Source: Pleurodeles waltl
Lineage: Eukaryota > Chordata > Amphibia > Caudata > Salamandridae
Reading direction: 5' to 3'
NCBI RefSeq assembly: GCF_031143425.1
Contig: NC_090439.1
Coordinates: 638,043,465 to 638,107,464, forward strand
Length of the DNA stretch: 64,000 nucleotides
Shown: positions 54,320 through 64,000 of the stretch, one piece after another
Layout of the letters: every line of letters starts with the position of its first letter
Position numbering within the stretch: the first letter of the stretch is position 1
Made by a program: the position numbers and the translations under genes
Notes under the pieces: generated by a model
Databases searched by the model: none
The model's input: the letters and a program-made list of their open reading frames with translations, nothing else
Told to the model about the DNA's origin: nothing

Positions 54320-54560
54320 TAAATTACAGATGGAGGGGCACCAACGGAATTCAAGGAAACGTAGAATCATCCAGGCATGATACTCGAATGTATTCTTTAT
54401 TTACTTCAATACACCAAGGAAAACACCAAACGCGTTTTGTTCGCCATATGTGAACGTCCTCAGGGCATTAATGTTTTCTATTGATATGGAAGGTTACCAA
54501 GTCCAGATATATATATTACATTGTAATGTCTCTTTTAGTAACATGTGGTAACTCCAATGC
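54320..54560 (-). mobile_element. Penelope-like 3'-tail relic
   Basis: 'ACACCAAACGCGTTTTGTTC' near 54429, with TTCTTTATTTACTTCAATACACC before it and 'GAACGTCCTCAGGGC' after, is the minus-strand form of the GCGAAACGCGTTTGG...CTGAGGACG-type 3' signature of Penelope elements. No coding sequence is visible. The family differs from the copy at 16085. Confidence 0.5.
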
Positions 54561-56039
54561 AGTACAATTCGAGTCCCAGTGACCATGATTAGCCACTCTC
54601 CCGATCCTTGAAATCACTCAGTAGGACACCATGGACATGCTGCCTGCAGCCCTGGACTCCTCAAGCACACTCCCATTGCAACTGCCTTTTTTTCAGTATC
54701 TGACCACGAGGCAGTGATATGCACACCGGAACACACCAGAAATCTGTATTACTGTTACTGAGCACTCCTACTTGCCCACGCCAACCAAACTTCACACCTA
54801 TGCCTTCATTACCAGTGGACTAGTTTTATGTTTGATAATTAGCCCACGATAAAAACTGACACTGATATGTATGAATTTATCTTTTATGATAATTAGCACC
54901 TTTTATGAGTTTTGTCTCAGAAATAGGGCAATAAATGCAGACTTCGGTGCACCTAATCTGCATGCCCCTATTTTACCACGTATTTTTCCTCTGATAGATA
55001 TCAGCAGGTTTAATATGCCAAAATGTATCTAGAGAATATGAATTTTGTTGCACTCAGTATATACCAGTGCTACAAAAAAACACACAATTCATAATTCTGA
55101 AATGTGTGGTAATGGATGTTATTGGGTCACTCGTAAATAGGGCCTAAGTCTGCAACGCGTGGGAAGACTGCCTTTGCTTTCATTAAAAATGCACATACAG
55201 TAAACAGATTTTCCTGCATTTTGCACTATGACACCTAATGTAAGCTAGATGACAACACTTGTCCTAAGTATTGCATATTTCCATCTGAGTTATACAGACC
55301 TGATGGGGCTAGCTTCACAACAAGGATCTCACAATTTCATAAACTGAGGAAGTTGGGATTACTCTGGCACTGCTGGATGAGGCTAGCTTGAAATTACCAA
55401 TGTATGGGCCCTTTTTTGTATCCTGTCATGGGCCAGAGGATGAAAAAAGCAGTCCACACACTAACCCTCTCAAGCTTGCTCATCTGCCAGCACCTATCAC
55501 TGGTTGGAATTTGGGGTTCCTACTTACTCAACATTTAGCATATGTCCACACCCTGTCCCTCAAATGGAGAGCTTACACACTATCCTAAGTTTTTGATGAG
55601 CATTTATTGTATGGTTTCTGGTGCACAAATGTGCTTGTAATATGGCAGAGGCAGTTAGCAAGTTGCTTCATAACAGAATAGATGCATGACTGCAGCAGAG
55701 CATATAAAGATAGTAAAGTTAGGGATTGAACTCAACATGTGTGTCTGTATATTATTAAAGATGCACCGAAGAGACACTGTCCTTGACTGTACACTGCATG
55801 CAACAAGGCATTCCAGAACATAGAACTCGGAGACCACCAGAAAACCCTCACCCCAACACCTGCTACACACAGACTGACAAACTCATTTGTTGGAAGAAGT
55901 TTATTTATAACTTTTTACCAATTACTTCCTAAAACACTGTTAGTAATAAATCACTTCAAAAGAATCTTCAAAACATATTTACAATTATTCAGAATAACCA
56001 TTTCAATAAGATTTATTAAATAACCATAAATCAATTTGA
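54561..56039. other. Unassigned DNA
   Basis: AT-rich. A Harbinger-like hint, AATAGGGCAATAAATGCAGACTTCGG, occurs near 54935, but there are no paired ends. No gene recognised. Confidence 0.5.
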
Positions 56040-56360
56040 CAGGATCCCTTCCTGTCCTGAACCTCCTTTGGACCACACAGGTGAACCGTACCTCCCCTTT
56101 ATCCCTGGGGGGGCGGCTCCCCTGACTTCACCGTTCCTTGTCCTCATGCTCAGGGTTCCGCCCCCTCTCCAAACACCAATCTGCCAAGGGGTGTAACAGG
56201 GCGGCCAGGAGTGGGAGCCCCATGGCCACCCCAGCGATCTGGGCTCCTACCTCCTAAGCTGGTGTGTACATCTGCAAGTTGGTTCAGGACTTCAGGATCC
56301 TACCTCTGGTGTTATCCCAGGGTCCCAGCCTTGGGGACCCCTCTGTTGGTTATGGTTACT

Positions 56361-56981
56361 TTAGTACTCCTTCTCCAACCTTAAAACAAGGGAGAGGGTG
56401 GGTGGGACAACACTGGATCCAAGGACTTCCACACCGCCGCGCCAGAAACAAGGCCGAGCCTTTTTGGGCAGGTGCCGTCCAGGACCCTGGCATAGTCTTG
56501 CCATTTCAGCGTTGATCCTCCGAACCGACACATTGATTGTCTTTGATTTAATGTTTGGACCCCACTTGCGGTGAGGCACCATATGCGACCATGCGATGGC
56601 CGTGTTCGGGAATTCTTTAGATAACTTGGTGATTTCAGCAAAAATTGTTTCCCTGAGTACCTTGCGTCCCATGCGCACCAAGTCATTGCCTCCAATATGT
56701 ATAATAATGAGATCCGGGAACTGTAGTTCCTCGTATCTCCTTGCTAATTCGACGAGTTGTTGCAGCTGCGTGATTCCTATTCCACCAACCCCACACCAGC
56801 GAAAGGCCACATCTTGGATCGCTGCCGGCTTAGGCTTATGGAGCTGTTGCAACATGTAGGCCGCCCGCCGAACGAAAGAATGTCCTAAGACCCAAACCAC
56901 GTGGGGTGCCATTGAACTGCAACAAAAGAAAATTGTATGAGAAACCAACACGTATTTTACAAAATAAGAGTGAGGGAGCAC
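56361..56981 (-). CDS. Ngaro-2 SGNH-hydrolase-like ORF3
   Basis: Open for 206 codons. The likely start is the Met of MAPHVVWVLGHSFVRRAA (codon 24). Block I is LGHSF, with the candidate Ser nucleophile, although GDS is GHS. PDLIIIHIGGNDLVRMG near residue 95 is the Gly/Asn block. AIAWSHMVPHRKWG near 130 and INVSVRRINAEM near 150 follow. The expected C-terminal DxxH block is not seen; instead the frame runs into the element's split repeat (PKKARPCFWRGG) and ends. SGNH enzymes are esterases or lipases; Ngaro elements often carry one, purpose unknown. Start and C-terminus are uncertain and it may be inactive. Confidence 0.72.
   Translation of the reverse strand: MLPHSYFVKYVLVSHTIFFCCSSMAPHVVWVLGHSFVRRAAYMLQQLHKPKPAAIQDVAFRWCGVGGIGITQLQQLVELARRYEELQFPDLIIIHIGGNDLVRMGRKVLRETIFAEITKLSKEFPNTAIAWSHMVPHRKWGPNIKSKTINVSVRRINAEMARLCQGPGRHLPKKARPCFWRGGVEVLGSSVVPPTLSLVLRLEKEY
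56415..56467 (-). repeat. Ngaro-2 split direct repeat, 3' copy
   Basis: 'CCAAGGACTTCCACACCGCC' then GCGCCAGAAACAAGGCCGAGCC; the same in 61918-61971 with a handful of differences. Ngaro elements replicate using such split direct repeats instead of LTRs. Confidence 0.85.
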
Positions 56982-56999
56982 CCATCATTGCAATTCAGG

Positions 57000-57874
57000 T
57001 CTAATGTATTGTTTATAACAATTGGATGACCATCTCCGGATAAATTTTACATCCGCTACAGACATCCCTGCGCCGGCCGCTAAAGTAGCTGCCCCAATCC
57101 TGAATGAATGTGAAGAGTACCCCTGAGGCCCTAAAAGTCACCTTTAATACTGCTAAAAACTGGTAGCGTGATAGGCATTCACCATTTGCGTGTAGAAAAG
57201 GGGCAGATAACCCCGAGGACGGGCGGGCCAACAGGTAGGATCCCAAGCGACCCACAGGGCATATTGGAGACCCAGGAGCAGCTCTAAGTGCAATGTGTGA
57301 ACCCTTACCCAGTTGATCCGTTTTGGACTTTCGCAGTTGAATTGTCACCAACCCTGATACGTACATCTGCCCACTGAAGGCCGCCTGAGTGCTCACCCTT
57401 GGGAGACCCCACTAATTCGTTAACGCGGAAAGCGCATTAGAAAGCTGCAGTGAATACTGCTGCAAATAACGTCGCCTCAAAAGATGTGGAAAACACTTCG
57501 GGAATTCTGTCCAAGAGCCTCCCTAGTAAGAGAGCAGTTATGGGACGCCTAGTGTCTATCTTTGGGCCTTCTATTCGAGCCCAACCCGCTACCGCCCGCT
57601 TAATGACAAAGGTGTTTAAATGGGACTCCTGATTCTGTAGGCTTGCAAAGAAACAAATAGCGGACAAGTGAGCATTAGCGCAAGAAACAGGTCTGCCCCT
57701 TTCTTTCAAATGACGTAAAAAAACACAAATGACCTGTGAAGAAAAAAATTCTGAAATTTGTCGTGAATTCAGGAAATGTCTGTATAGCTGAAAAGACTTC
57801 TCATAAGAGCCCTTAGTGCAGGCTGCTAGGGATGCTGCTACGAAGGATGGGAGGACGGGGCACCAATCTTCCAC
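57000..57874 (-). pseudogene. Ngaro-2 tyrosine recombinase
   Basis: 57437-57874 is the N-terminal core-binding part (SYEKSFQLYRHFLNSRQISE, VICVFLRHLKERG, ALLLGRLLDRIPEVFSTSFE, ending LFAAVFTAAF before a break that removes the FxGxLR Arg from this frame). 57013-57396 has IQLRKSKTDQLGKGSHIALR with the catalytic Lys hairpin and FLHANGECLSRYQFLAVLK. One frame over, 57004-57130 reads GYSSHSFRIGAATLAAGAGM, then RRWSSNCYKQYIRPEL: HxxR, the Trp and the nucleophilic Tyr are all present. Two frameshifts (near 57130 and 57400-57437) are the main damage. Confidence 0.88.
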
Positions 57875-58610
57875 AGATATGCTGGGAACTCCGTCATCTT
57901 CTCCGCTGCCTGGGGATAGAACCTCAGAAAATCCTGCATTGATGAGCGAGATAGAGCATCAGCAGCTTTGTAATGAACCCCAGGTACATGTTTTGCACGA
58001 AAGGTAATGTTGAGTTTCAAGCAGATTAGAACCAAGTGTTTCAAGAGGCAGAGGACCATGCTGCATGTTGCCTTTTGTCTATTAATCGCATCTACCACTG
58101 CCATGTAGTCTGACCAAAAAAACACTGGCCTATCCTTAAATGTCATGTCCCAAATGGTGACGATAATGGGGCACAGTTCTAAAAATCTACATTCTTTGTA
58201 ATCCCCTTGTCAACCCAGTCAACTGACCAGTTGGTTCTGCACCAGCAAGTGCCCAGAATGGCGCCAAAACCTACACTGCCAGCTGCATCAGTGAATAGAC
58301 CCAGGGTAGGACTAGGAACTGGAAGGTGAGGCCAAATTACAGCCCCGTTAAAGTCCTGTAAAAAGGCATCACATATCTTTAAATCCTCCCTAACTTCAAG
58401 CGACAGCCTAGTGTTATGGTGTTTTTCAGTCAAGCCAGCCATAGACCTAGCGATGGACGTGGAAAAGGGGCGAGCCATGGGGATAATCCGTAAAGCGAAA
58501 TTCAGTTGTCCTACCAGAACTTGAAGCTGGTGCAGGGTGACTTTCTTTTGTGACAATACAGATCTAATGGACTCTTTAAATACCCGTAATTTCTTGAGGG
58601 TAAGCAGCAC
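57838..58610 (-). pseudogene. Ngaro-2 RNase H
   Basis: 58179-58610: KKVTLHQLQVLVGQLNFALR (RT thumb), SIARSMAGLTEKHHNTRLSL and RNase H start LFTDAAGSVGFGAILG. 57838-58146: VFFWSDYMAVVDAINRQKAT, NITFRAKHVPGVHYKAADAL (the conserved ADALSR) and AYLWKIGAPS leading into the recombinase. Acidic residues of the active site (D in FTDAA, D in WSDYM, D in ADALS) are present. A frame break lies between 58146 and 58179. Confidence 0.85.
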
Positions 58611-59403
58611 TCACAAGCTACAGAATCTATCTCAATCCCTAGAAATGTGATGCAAGTAGTGGGGCCTTCTGTTTTGTCAGGGGCCAATGGGACCCCAGAT
58701 TCTTTAAACATAGCAGTCAAAGCCTGGAGAGCCCACAAACACCTCGCAGACCCCGGAGGGCCCAGTACCAAGAAATCATCCAAATAATATATCACTTCTT
58801 TGTGTCCATTGCGTCTGGTAAAGATCCATTGCAACAAGGTGCTAAATTGTTCAAAGTAACTGCAGGACACACTACACCCCATAGGCATGCATTTACCATG
58901 GAAGCATGACCCACTAAATTGAAACCCTAGAAAATGGTAGTCATCAGGGTGAACTGTCAGTCTTTGCTAGAAGTGCCCCGACCTAAAGCCTGTAACGTCA
59001 CTAGAGTCTGGTCAACAGTTGCATAGCGGACTGAGCACAGTTGAGGGTCAATAGCCTCATTTACAGATGATCCCCGCGGTGCTGAAAGATTATGTATTAA
59101 CCCTAACTGGCCTGGCTCTTTCTTGGGGTCTACCCCAAAGGAGAGCAAACAAAATGTGTGGTTGGGGGGAAGAAAAAGGGCCCGCCAACCTACCAATTGC
59201 CTTTCTTTCTCTATCTTCCTTGCCACCACCCCCGGGTTCCTCCAGGCAGATAATACATTTTTGCAATATGGAATAGGAGGTACTTGTAGGGCAGGGATCC
59301 TAAAACCAAAAGAGAAGCCATTAACTAGTAATTCTGCTGATTCTTTATCCAGATAGGCCTGTAACCATGGGAGTAATGCGTTAATCTGTATAGGTGATGG
59401 CAA
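58511..59403 (-). pseudogene. Ngaro-2 reverse transcriptase
   Basis: 59403-58957: GFSFGFRIPALQVPPIPYCK, the RT entry, then GLIHNLSAPRGSSVNEAIDP and VDQTLVTLQALG. A short stretch with a stop (about 58960) still reads VHPDDYHFLGFQF. 58888-58511: MPMGCSVSCSYFEQFSTLLQ, then YYLDDFLVLGPP (58771-58793), with the catalytic Asp pair, and CITFLGIEIDSVA. The region with the first catalytic Asp is shortened, probably by a small deletion around 58960-58990 compared with the ESAYGLLTVHPDD text in Ngaro-1. Confidence 0.88.
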
Positions 59404-60868
59404 AGTAGATTTTCATGCACTTGAACTCTGAGTGAGAGGGGTGCCCGCAGAAGGAGCAGGTATGCCTGAATTTGCAAGATCCTGGGGGGCGAGAGCATGT
59501 TTTTCTATTAAAAGCCCAATACCAACCATTTTTATCATTGGAATATTGTGATCGAAAGGGCTTCTTCCCAGGCAGTTTGCTATTTACACATTCTAACCAT
59601 AAGTTCACTTCAGTTTGGTCCCAACCAATTCCTGGCTCTTCAACCTTTGCCCACCTGAAGTCTCTATCATATTCCAACCAGGAGTTGTCCCCATGCATAT
59701 GGTGTGCTCTCAATATCTTATTTGCATAGCAAATCATTGATATACCCAACTCACATTTCTTTTCAAGCATGACAGACATAAAGACATTGAACCCAAACAA
59801 CCAATGAGTTATACTTTCTTCTACTTTGGGTTTTTTATCACTAGAAGACAGTGCCTTCACCTCCTTGTCTTTGAATTCCTGCTCCCTTCTTTTGGCTCTA
59901 ATAAGAGAAAAAAATGTCCACAAATTCTCCTTTCCAAATATTTTCTTTAACCTCTGAACCAACATGAGCAGCGAGCTTACCTGGTCTTGATAATAGTGTG
60001 TCTTGTCCAGCCCCCTCCGCGGTAGTACCACCCCTAGACTGGTTATTGCTTATTTCAGTAACCTTACTTTTCTTTATGCTGGTGGCAAGAGGCTGGATGC
60101 CGGGTGGCGGGGTGACACCCGGCCCCACCAACTCAGAATGCGCTGATGTAGCACTGCGCACTGCCGCAATTGCCTCCACCTGGCGTTTAAGCTCTGCTAC
60201 AGAGTTCTGTAGAGAGCCATTTGAGGCCCATGGAGTTGTAGGTGGAGCGGGGATCTCTGTGGTATTAATATTAGCCAATAACTGAGACATCACCAGCAGT
60301 GCTTGCGTGGTCGGATCCTGCATGGTTCCCTGGAGAGCGGAACTGGCCTGCCCTTGCAATACCAGAGGAGGTACAATTGGAACTGAAGCCTGAACTGGGG
60401 GGGGCTGCCTGGACTACTGGTACCGCAGATGGTGCAGACAAAGTTGCCAATGACTTCCGAATGTCTGCTAGCATTGCTACTACCCCTAACTCAGGTGTAG
60501 GTACTACACTTTGTTTCACCAGAGGAACCTCAGAAGTAGCACCCCGATACTATTAAAGTATCTGGAATAGGGGACTGCACAGGGAGGGTGGTTGCTGACG
60601 GGTAAGCAGATGGCTGCAGCACGGTTGGAACCTGCCTCTTATTTCTGCGCTTCACTGGGGGGAATGCTGCGTGGGGGGGTACATGTGACTGCCTCGGGCG
60701 GTCAGTGTCAGCACAATTGTTTTCTCGGTCCGATGCGGAGTTTCTGCTGTCAGAATCCCCACTGCCCAGCTTCGCCAGAAACAACTTCAATAGCTGAGAC
60801 AGTTCAGGGTCCCTGCCCTTCCTCTTACCCACCTTATTGTGATTACAAGCCATGGCTCTCACTTGCAA
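59381..60868 (-). pseudogene. Ngaro-2 Gag-like ORF1 with zinc-binding cluster
   Basis: Four open pieces in shifting frames. 60868-60530 (basic KVGKRKGRDPELSQLLKLFL, then AAFPPVKRRNKRQ), 60519-60271 (LADIRKSLATLS), 60359-59898 (helical AELKRQVEAIAAVRSATSAH; DTLLSRPGKLAAHVGSEVKE) and 60031-59381 (LVQRLKKIFGKENLWTFFSL ... GWYWAFNRKTCSRPPGSCKF, then RHTCSFCGHPSHSEFKCM). The last has Cys/His spacing of a zinc-binding nucleocapsid motif seen at the end of Ngaro and DIRS Gag-like proteins. It precedes RT by a few bases. At least three frameshifts. Confidence 0.75.
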
Positions 60869-61917
60869 TTAATGTGACACAACAACGCTCAACATACACT
60901 ATGTACTTTGCAAATGCACAAATTCAATTACAACACTGTATTATCAGAGTCTTTATATCAAATACTTATACCACTTGAAACTGTAGCATATAATGTATCA
61001 GTTTGTAAATGAGACAAATTTAAATCACATACTATGCACTTTGTAAATGCGCAAACTCAATTACAACACTATATTACCAGAATCTGTATATCAATTACTT
61101 ATACAACTTGAAATACACTGTAACATATACTGTATCAGTTTGTAAATGAGGACGATTTAAATCACACACTTTATCACAACTCCAACTCTTCCCCACAGTG
61201 ACCCCACTTACCCTGGAAGATGAACGTTCCTGGCCCCGACCAGGCCGACGTTGTGTGATACCAAACGAGGCGTTACCTAGCTAGGTCAGGAAGACCTAAC
61301 CAAAGCACCAATAGCGCACCAAGGGAGCAAGGGACTAGGTATTTGGGGGTGGGGGACCCTTGGAGAAAAGACTGTTAATTGCTAGAGGGGCAGACCGGCA
61401 GCGACCAACACTGTAGTTGCTCTAATCTACGAGGGCTACACAAAGCAAGAAACACCGGTAAAAGCAATTAGACCACAAAGCCGGCTACACAGCTCCTGCA
61501 ATTCAACTTTTTGAGCGCGACACGCTCTAAACCACAGCAGCCTTACAATGCGAAACGCGCGTGTGTACACAAAATGTTACATGCTTTTAAGCCCAGCGCT
61601 CGGGGCAGAAACGCCACTGCGCGTTAAGTGCTTCTAAAATCCGCGCTCAGTTACAGAAATGTAACAGCGCATTAAGCGCTTGCTAACCCAGCGCTCAGGG
61701 CAGAGAAATGAAACCGCGTGTTAAGCCAATATAACCGCGTGCGTGCGATCGCAAGCCCAATAACCCAGGGCCTACCGTGTGGGGGACCCCAAGGGAGGAC
61801 AAAACCTGAACGCAAGTGCTCCAGGACCGGCGCGACCTCTGAGCTGAAACAGAGGGAAACACAGGAAGAATCCAAACAATGGGCCGCAGTCCTCACGAAG
61901 GCGACGTCACAATGCTA
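60869..61917 (-). other. Ngaro-2 5' leader region
   Basis: It contains a direct duplication of about 145 bp: 60895-61030 (ACTATGTACTTTGCAAATGC, ACAAATTCAATTACAACACT, GTATCAGTTTGTAAATGAG) repeats at 61030-61160 with few changes. 61470-61760 has three or four spaced copies of AGCGCTCGGGGCAGAAACGC-like text with GCGTTAAGC(G)CTT, at about 80-90 bp. No gene seen. Confidence 0.7.
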
Positions 61918-61971
61918 GATCCCAGGACTTCCACGTTGCCGCGCCAGAAACAAGGCTAAGCCTTTTTTGGG
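61918..61971 (-). repeat. Ngaro-2 split direct repeat, 5' copy
   Basis: Partner of 56415-56467: CCCAGGACTTCCACGTTGCC followed by GCGCCAGAAACAAGGCTAAGCC. It marks the 5' side of the element. Confidence 0.85.
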
Positions 61972-62170
61972 GGGCGCTTAAATAGCCCCCCAACTGGAAC
62001 GTGGCGGCTGGATCTGGAACAAACATCGTACTCACTTAACCTCACCTAACTTCCGCCCTCCCACCTCGCGAGGCACGAGGGCGGAAGTCCCTGGCCAGCC
62101 CGACGCACAACTAGTGTGGAGGGTTTGGGCCACGGCGGCCCCGATTTCTAAGGGGCCGTGCTCCCCCCAT

Positions 62171-64000
62171 CTTGGGGGGGTGCTTTTCCAAGTTCCATGT
62201 TCACATGTTTTAGCAGTATTTTTAGGCTTGTATGTCCGATTACAGTCACCCAGTTTCTGAACATGTCAATATTATTTTGTGTATGCCTTTTGCTTCTAGT
62301 GTGGTTTGTTGTCTAATCTAATTAGATGACAATAATTAGTTGTTATGCAGTCCAACAGCATTATTATAAAGTACTTCAAACACATGTCAATGACACCTAA
62401 CTCTATATGCCTGGGGAGGATGGAAGTCAAAGTCCCATTTACCTCACCAGCAGAATGCCAAACCCATGTCACCTCATAAGGAGCTCCAGGGGAGTCCACT
62501 GTGTTTTTCTTCAGAATTCTACAAGGAGCAGGGGTCCGATATGTCGCCATGATGGGTGAAGGCATTTGTCCTTTTAAGGAAACTCAAAGGCAGTGGCATA
62601 ATGCAAAAATGCCCCCTGCAGAATATGCATTGGGGCCCCTTAGTATCCCATATCTCCCATATATTTATTGGTCTTGGGCAGAATGGTACTTCCTGAAAGG
62701 TTGAGGTGTCTTTGAAGGATTGAGCCCTCTATACCATAGGGGCTACAGAGGGCTGTGTTACGGTCCCCTGCCCCCTGGAGGACTCAAACACTTGTACAAA
62801 ATGTATAACTCAGTGTTAGGTGTTGCCAGTTGCTCTGTATACTAATGTCAGGTATTCTTATGGGATATAATAAGTCAGTCAGACATTGTATTGCATTACA
62901 TATGTATTCGCATAATGTATTGCTATCGCTAGTGTGACACTAAAGCACTATATGGGCCTTGTCCGATAGGAGGCTTGGAACATCCAAGAAAGAGAGCAGT
63001 TCCGAGTCTACCAGGCTAGCTTAGCACCTAATGTGATGTAGTAGACCGAGTTCAGTCCTGATCCATTTTTACTGAGGAATAGAGTGCAGAGTGCTCATAT
63101 GCCATGCTACAAGTGCTTTCTGAAAGTGATACACATTTAGAAAAGAATGAATAACTAAATCAATGTGGATACATCATACATGTAAAGCTATTAGAATTAG
63201 AATAATTATTAATGTATCTGTAAAATTAGCAGTTACTGCTATTTTAGGTGTATCCATTCACTGCAAACGGTAAAAGATGAGTAGCGGAAGACCACATCAA
63301 ATATTGTGTGTGTTTATGTAAGTATGTGCACGTCCGTGCATGCACATGTGTGTATAAGTCATGTATGCTTATGCGTGGATGTACATTTTAGTCTCAAGGA
63401 GGGTGCCAAATGTGAAGGTCTCCCCTGGGTGATAGGATAAATGCATGCCCTCTGGAATTATGCAGCCATGGAGGTTTTCTCATAATAATGTATTACCAGA
63501 CTTGCCACATAATCCTTTTGGGCATAATTTGCATATTTCAATTTAAAAGTTGCCTCTTGTTTAGACGGATCAAAGAGCCACCCGTAATGCCATATAGTGA
63601 GAGACATTTAACAGCGGTAGACTAAATACGTTTTAGTTGCCGATTGCTTTATTCAGGTGTTAGTTCGCTAAAGAGGTGGGGGTTTGTCCAGACAGTATTA
63701 ATGTGTGTTAAAACCACAAAAGCAACGAAATAATGCTCCCACAGAATGTGCTGCATTGTGCCGCAAAATTTGCCTTTTCTTGGCGCATAACTTCGTGAAC
63801 TCTGTCGCGTCATTTGATTCAGTACTGCCACATAATTCCAGTGGCCCTGGACATCTGTAGCTCTTTGAGTTCTGTCTAACTTCAAAAGAGACGAAACGAG
63901 GCGTGCATTCTGGACGGGTGTCCTACCGGGCCCTGTAAGCCGGCCTGGACACAAACTGGAATTCACACAGTTAACTCGCCACATTACCTAAGGTTCCTCT
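62171..64000. other. Unassigned DNA
   Basis: No gene recognised. 62580-62640 (CAAAGGCAGTGGCATAATGC) looks like part of a dispersed repeat I associate with amphibian DNA, without limits. 63300-63380 is rich in decayed TGTG/GTATG words. The last 300 bp holds CG-containing text (GCCGCAAAATTTGCC, TGTCGCGTCATTTG) without an ORF of known type. Confidence 0.5.

Larger units (their letters stand above)
56040..62170 (-). mobile_element. Ngaro-2, better preserved Ngaro retrotransposon
   Basis: Read right to left: GC-rich 5' region (62170-60870), Gag-like ORF1 (60868-59400), RT (59403-58500), RNase H (58400-57860), tyrosine recombinase (57874-57000), SGNH-like ORF (56981-56361) and a GC-rich 3' end (to about 56040). 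About 53 bp are shared in direct orientation between 56415-56467 and 61918-61971, consistent with the split direct repeats of Ngaro elements. The GC-rich ends contrast with AT-rich flanks on both sides and set the limits. Frameshifts are present in most ORFs. Confidence 0.85.

Overview
The window looks like 64 kb of intergenic or intronic DNA from a very large animal genome, most likely a salamander. A newt such as Pleurodeles is my best guess, because several repeats resemble families I associate with that genome; that part is memory, not proof. I recognise no host gene, tRNA, rRNA or CRISPR array. Nearly everything that can be named is a transposable element or its relic, and many sit inside one another.

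Layout. 1-4155: an old plus-strand LTR copy (family F) split by a 5'-truncated L2 LINE whose reverse transcriptase frame is still open, with a 62-bp minisatellite downstream. 4150-6792: pyrimidine-rich DNA, a Penelope-like tail relic and simple repeats. 6793-15998: a minus-strand family F copy broken by a GC-rich foldback element, a Penelope-like relic and a full-length Ty3/gypsy chromovirus (8322-15641, minus strand, two LTRs). 16085-25110: a minus-strand Penelope-like element, interrupted by a decayed Ngaro element (about 18.9-22.95 kb, plus strand) and followed by a second partial Penelope copy and an inverted fragment. 25.1-35.0 kb: about 10 kb with only simple repeats. 35.0-37.27 kb: a G-rich pentamer-phased satellite. 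37.9-39.4 kb: two related MITE-like elements. 40642-49596: a DIRS element (plus strand) with inverted terminal repeats and an internal complementary repeat, carrying a 1057-bp Harbinger-like MITE in its first ORF and a 2219-bp solo LTR of family F near its 3' end. 50323-52700: a small non-coding LTR element with a 28-bp minisatellite. About 56.0-62.2 kb: a second, better preserved Ngaro element (minus strand) with Gag-like ORFs, RT/RNase H, tyrosine recombinase and an SGNH-hydrolase-like ORF. The rest is unassigned.

How the parts work together: each autonomous element once carried its own replication set: RT for L2; Gag, protease, RT/RNase H, integrase and chromodomain for the chromovirus; RT for Penelope; Gag-like protein, RT/RNase H and tyrosine recombinase for DIRS and Ngaro. 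Frameshifts, stops or truncation disable every one. Nesting gives relative ages: family F copies 1 and 2 are older than the L2 and the chromovirus, Penelope is probably older than Ngaro-1, and DIRS is older than its MITE and its solo LTR. I did not find a convincing new biological system. The most unusual items are the nested tyrosine-recombinase retrotransposons, the SGNH ORF, the Penelope tandem/inverted arrangement and the strongly strand-biased satellite.
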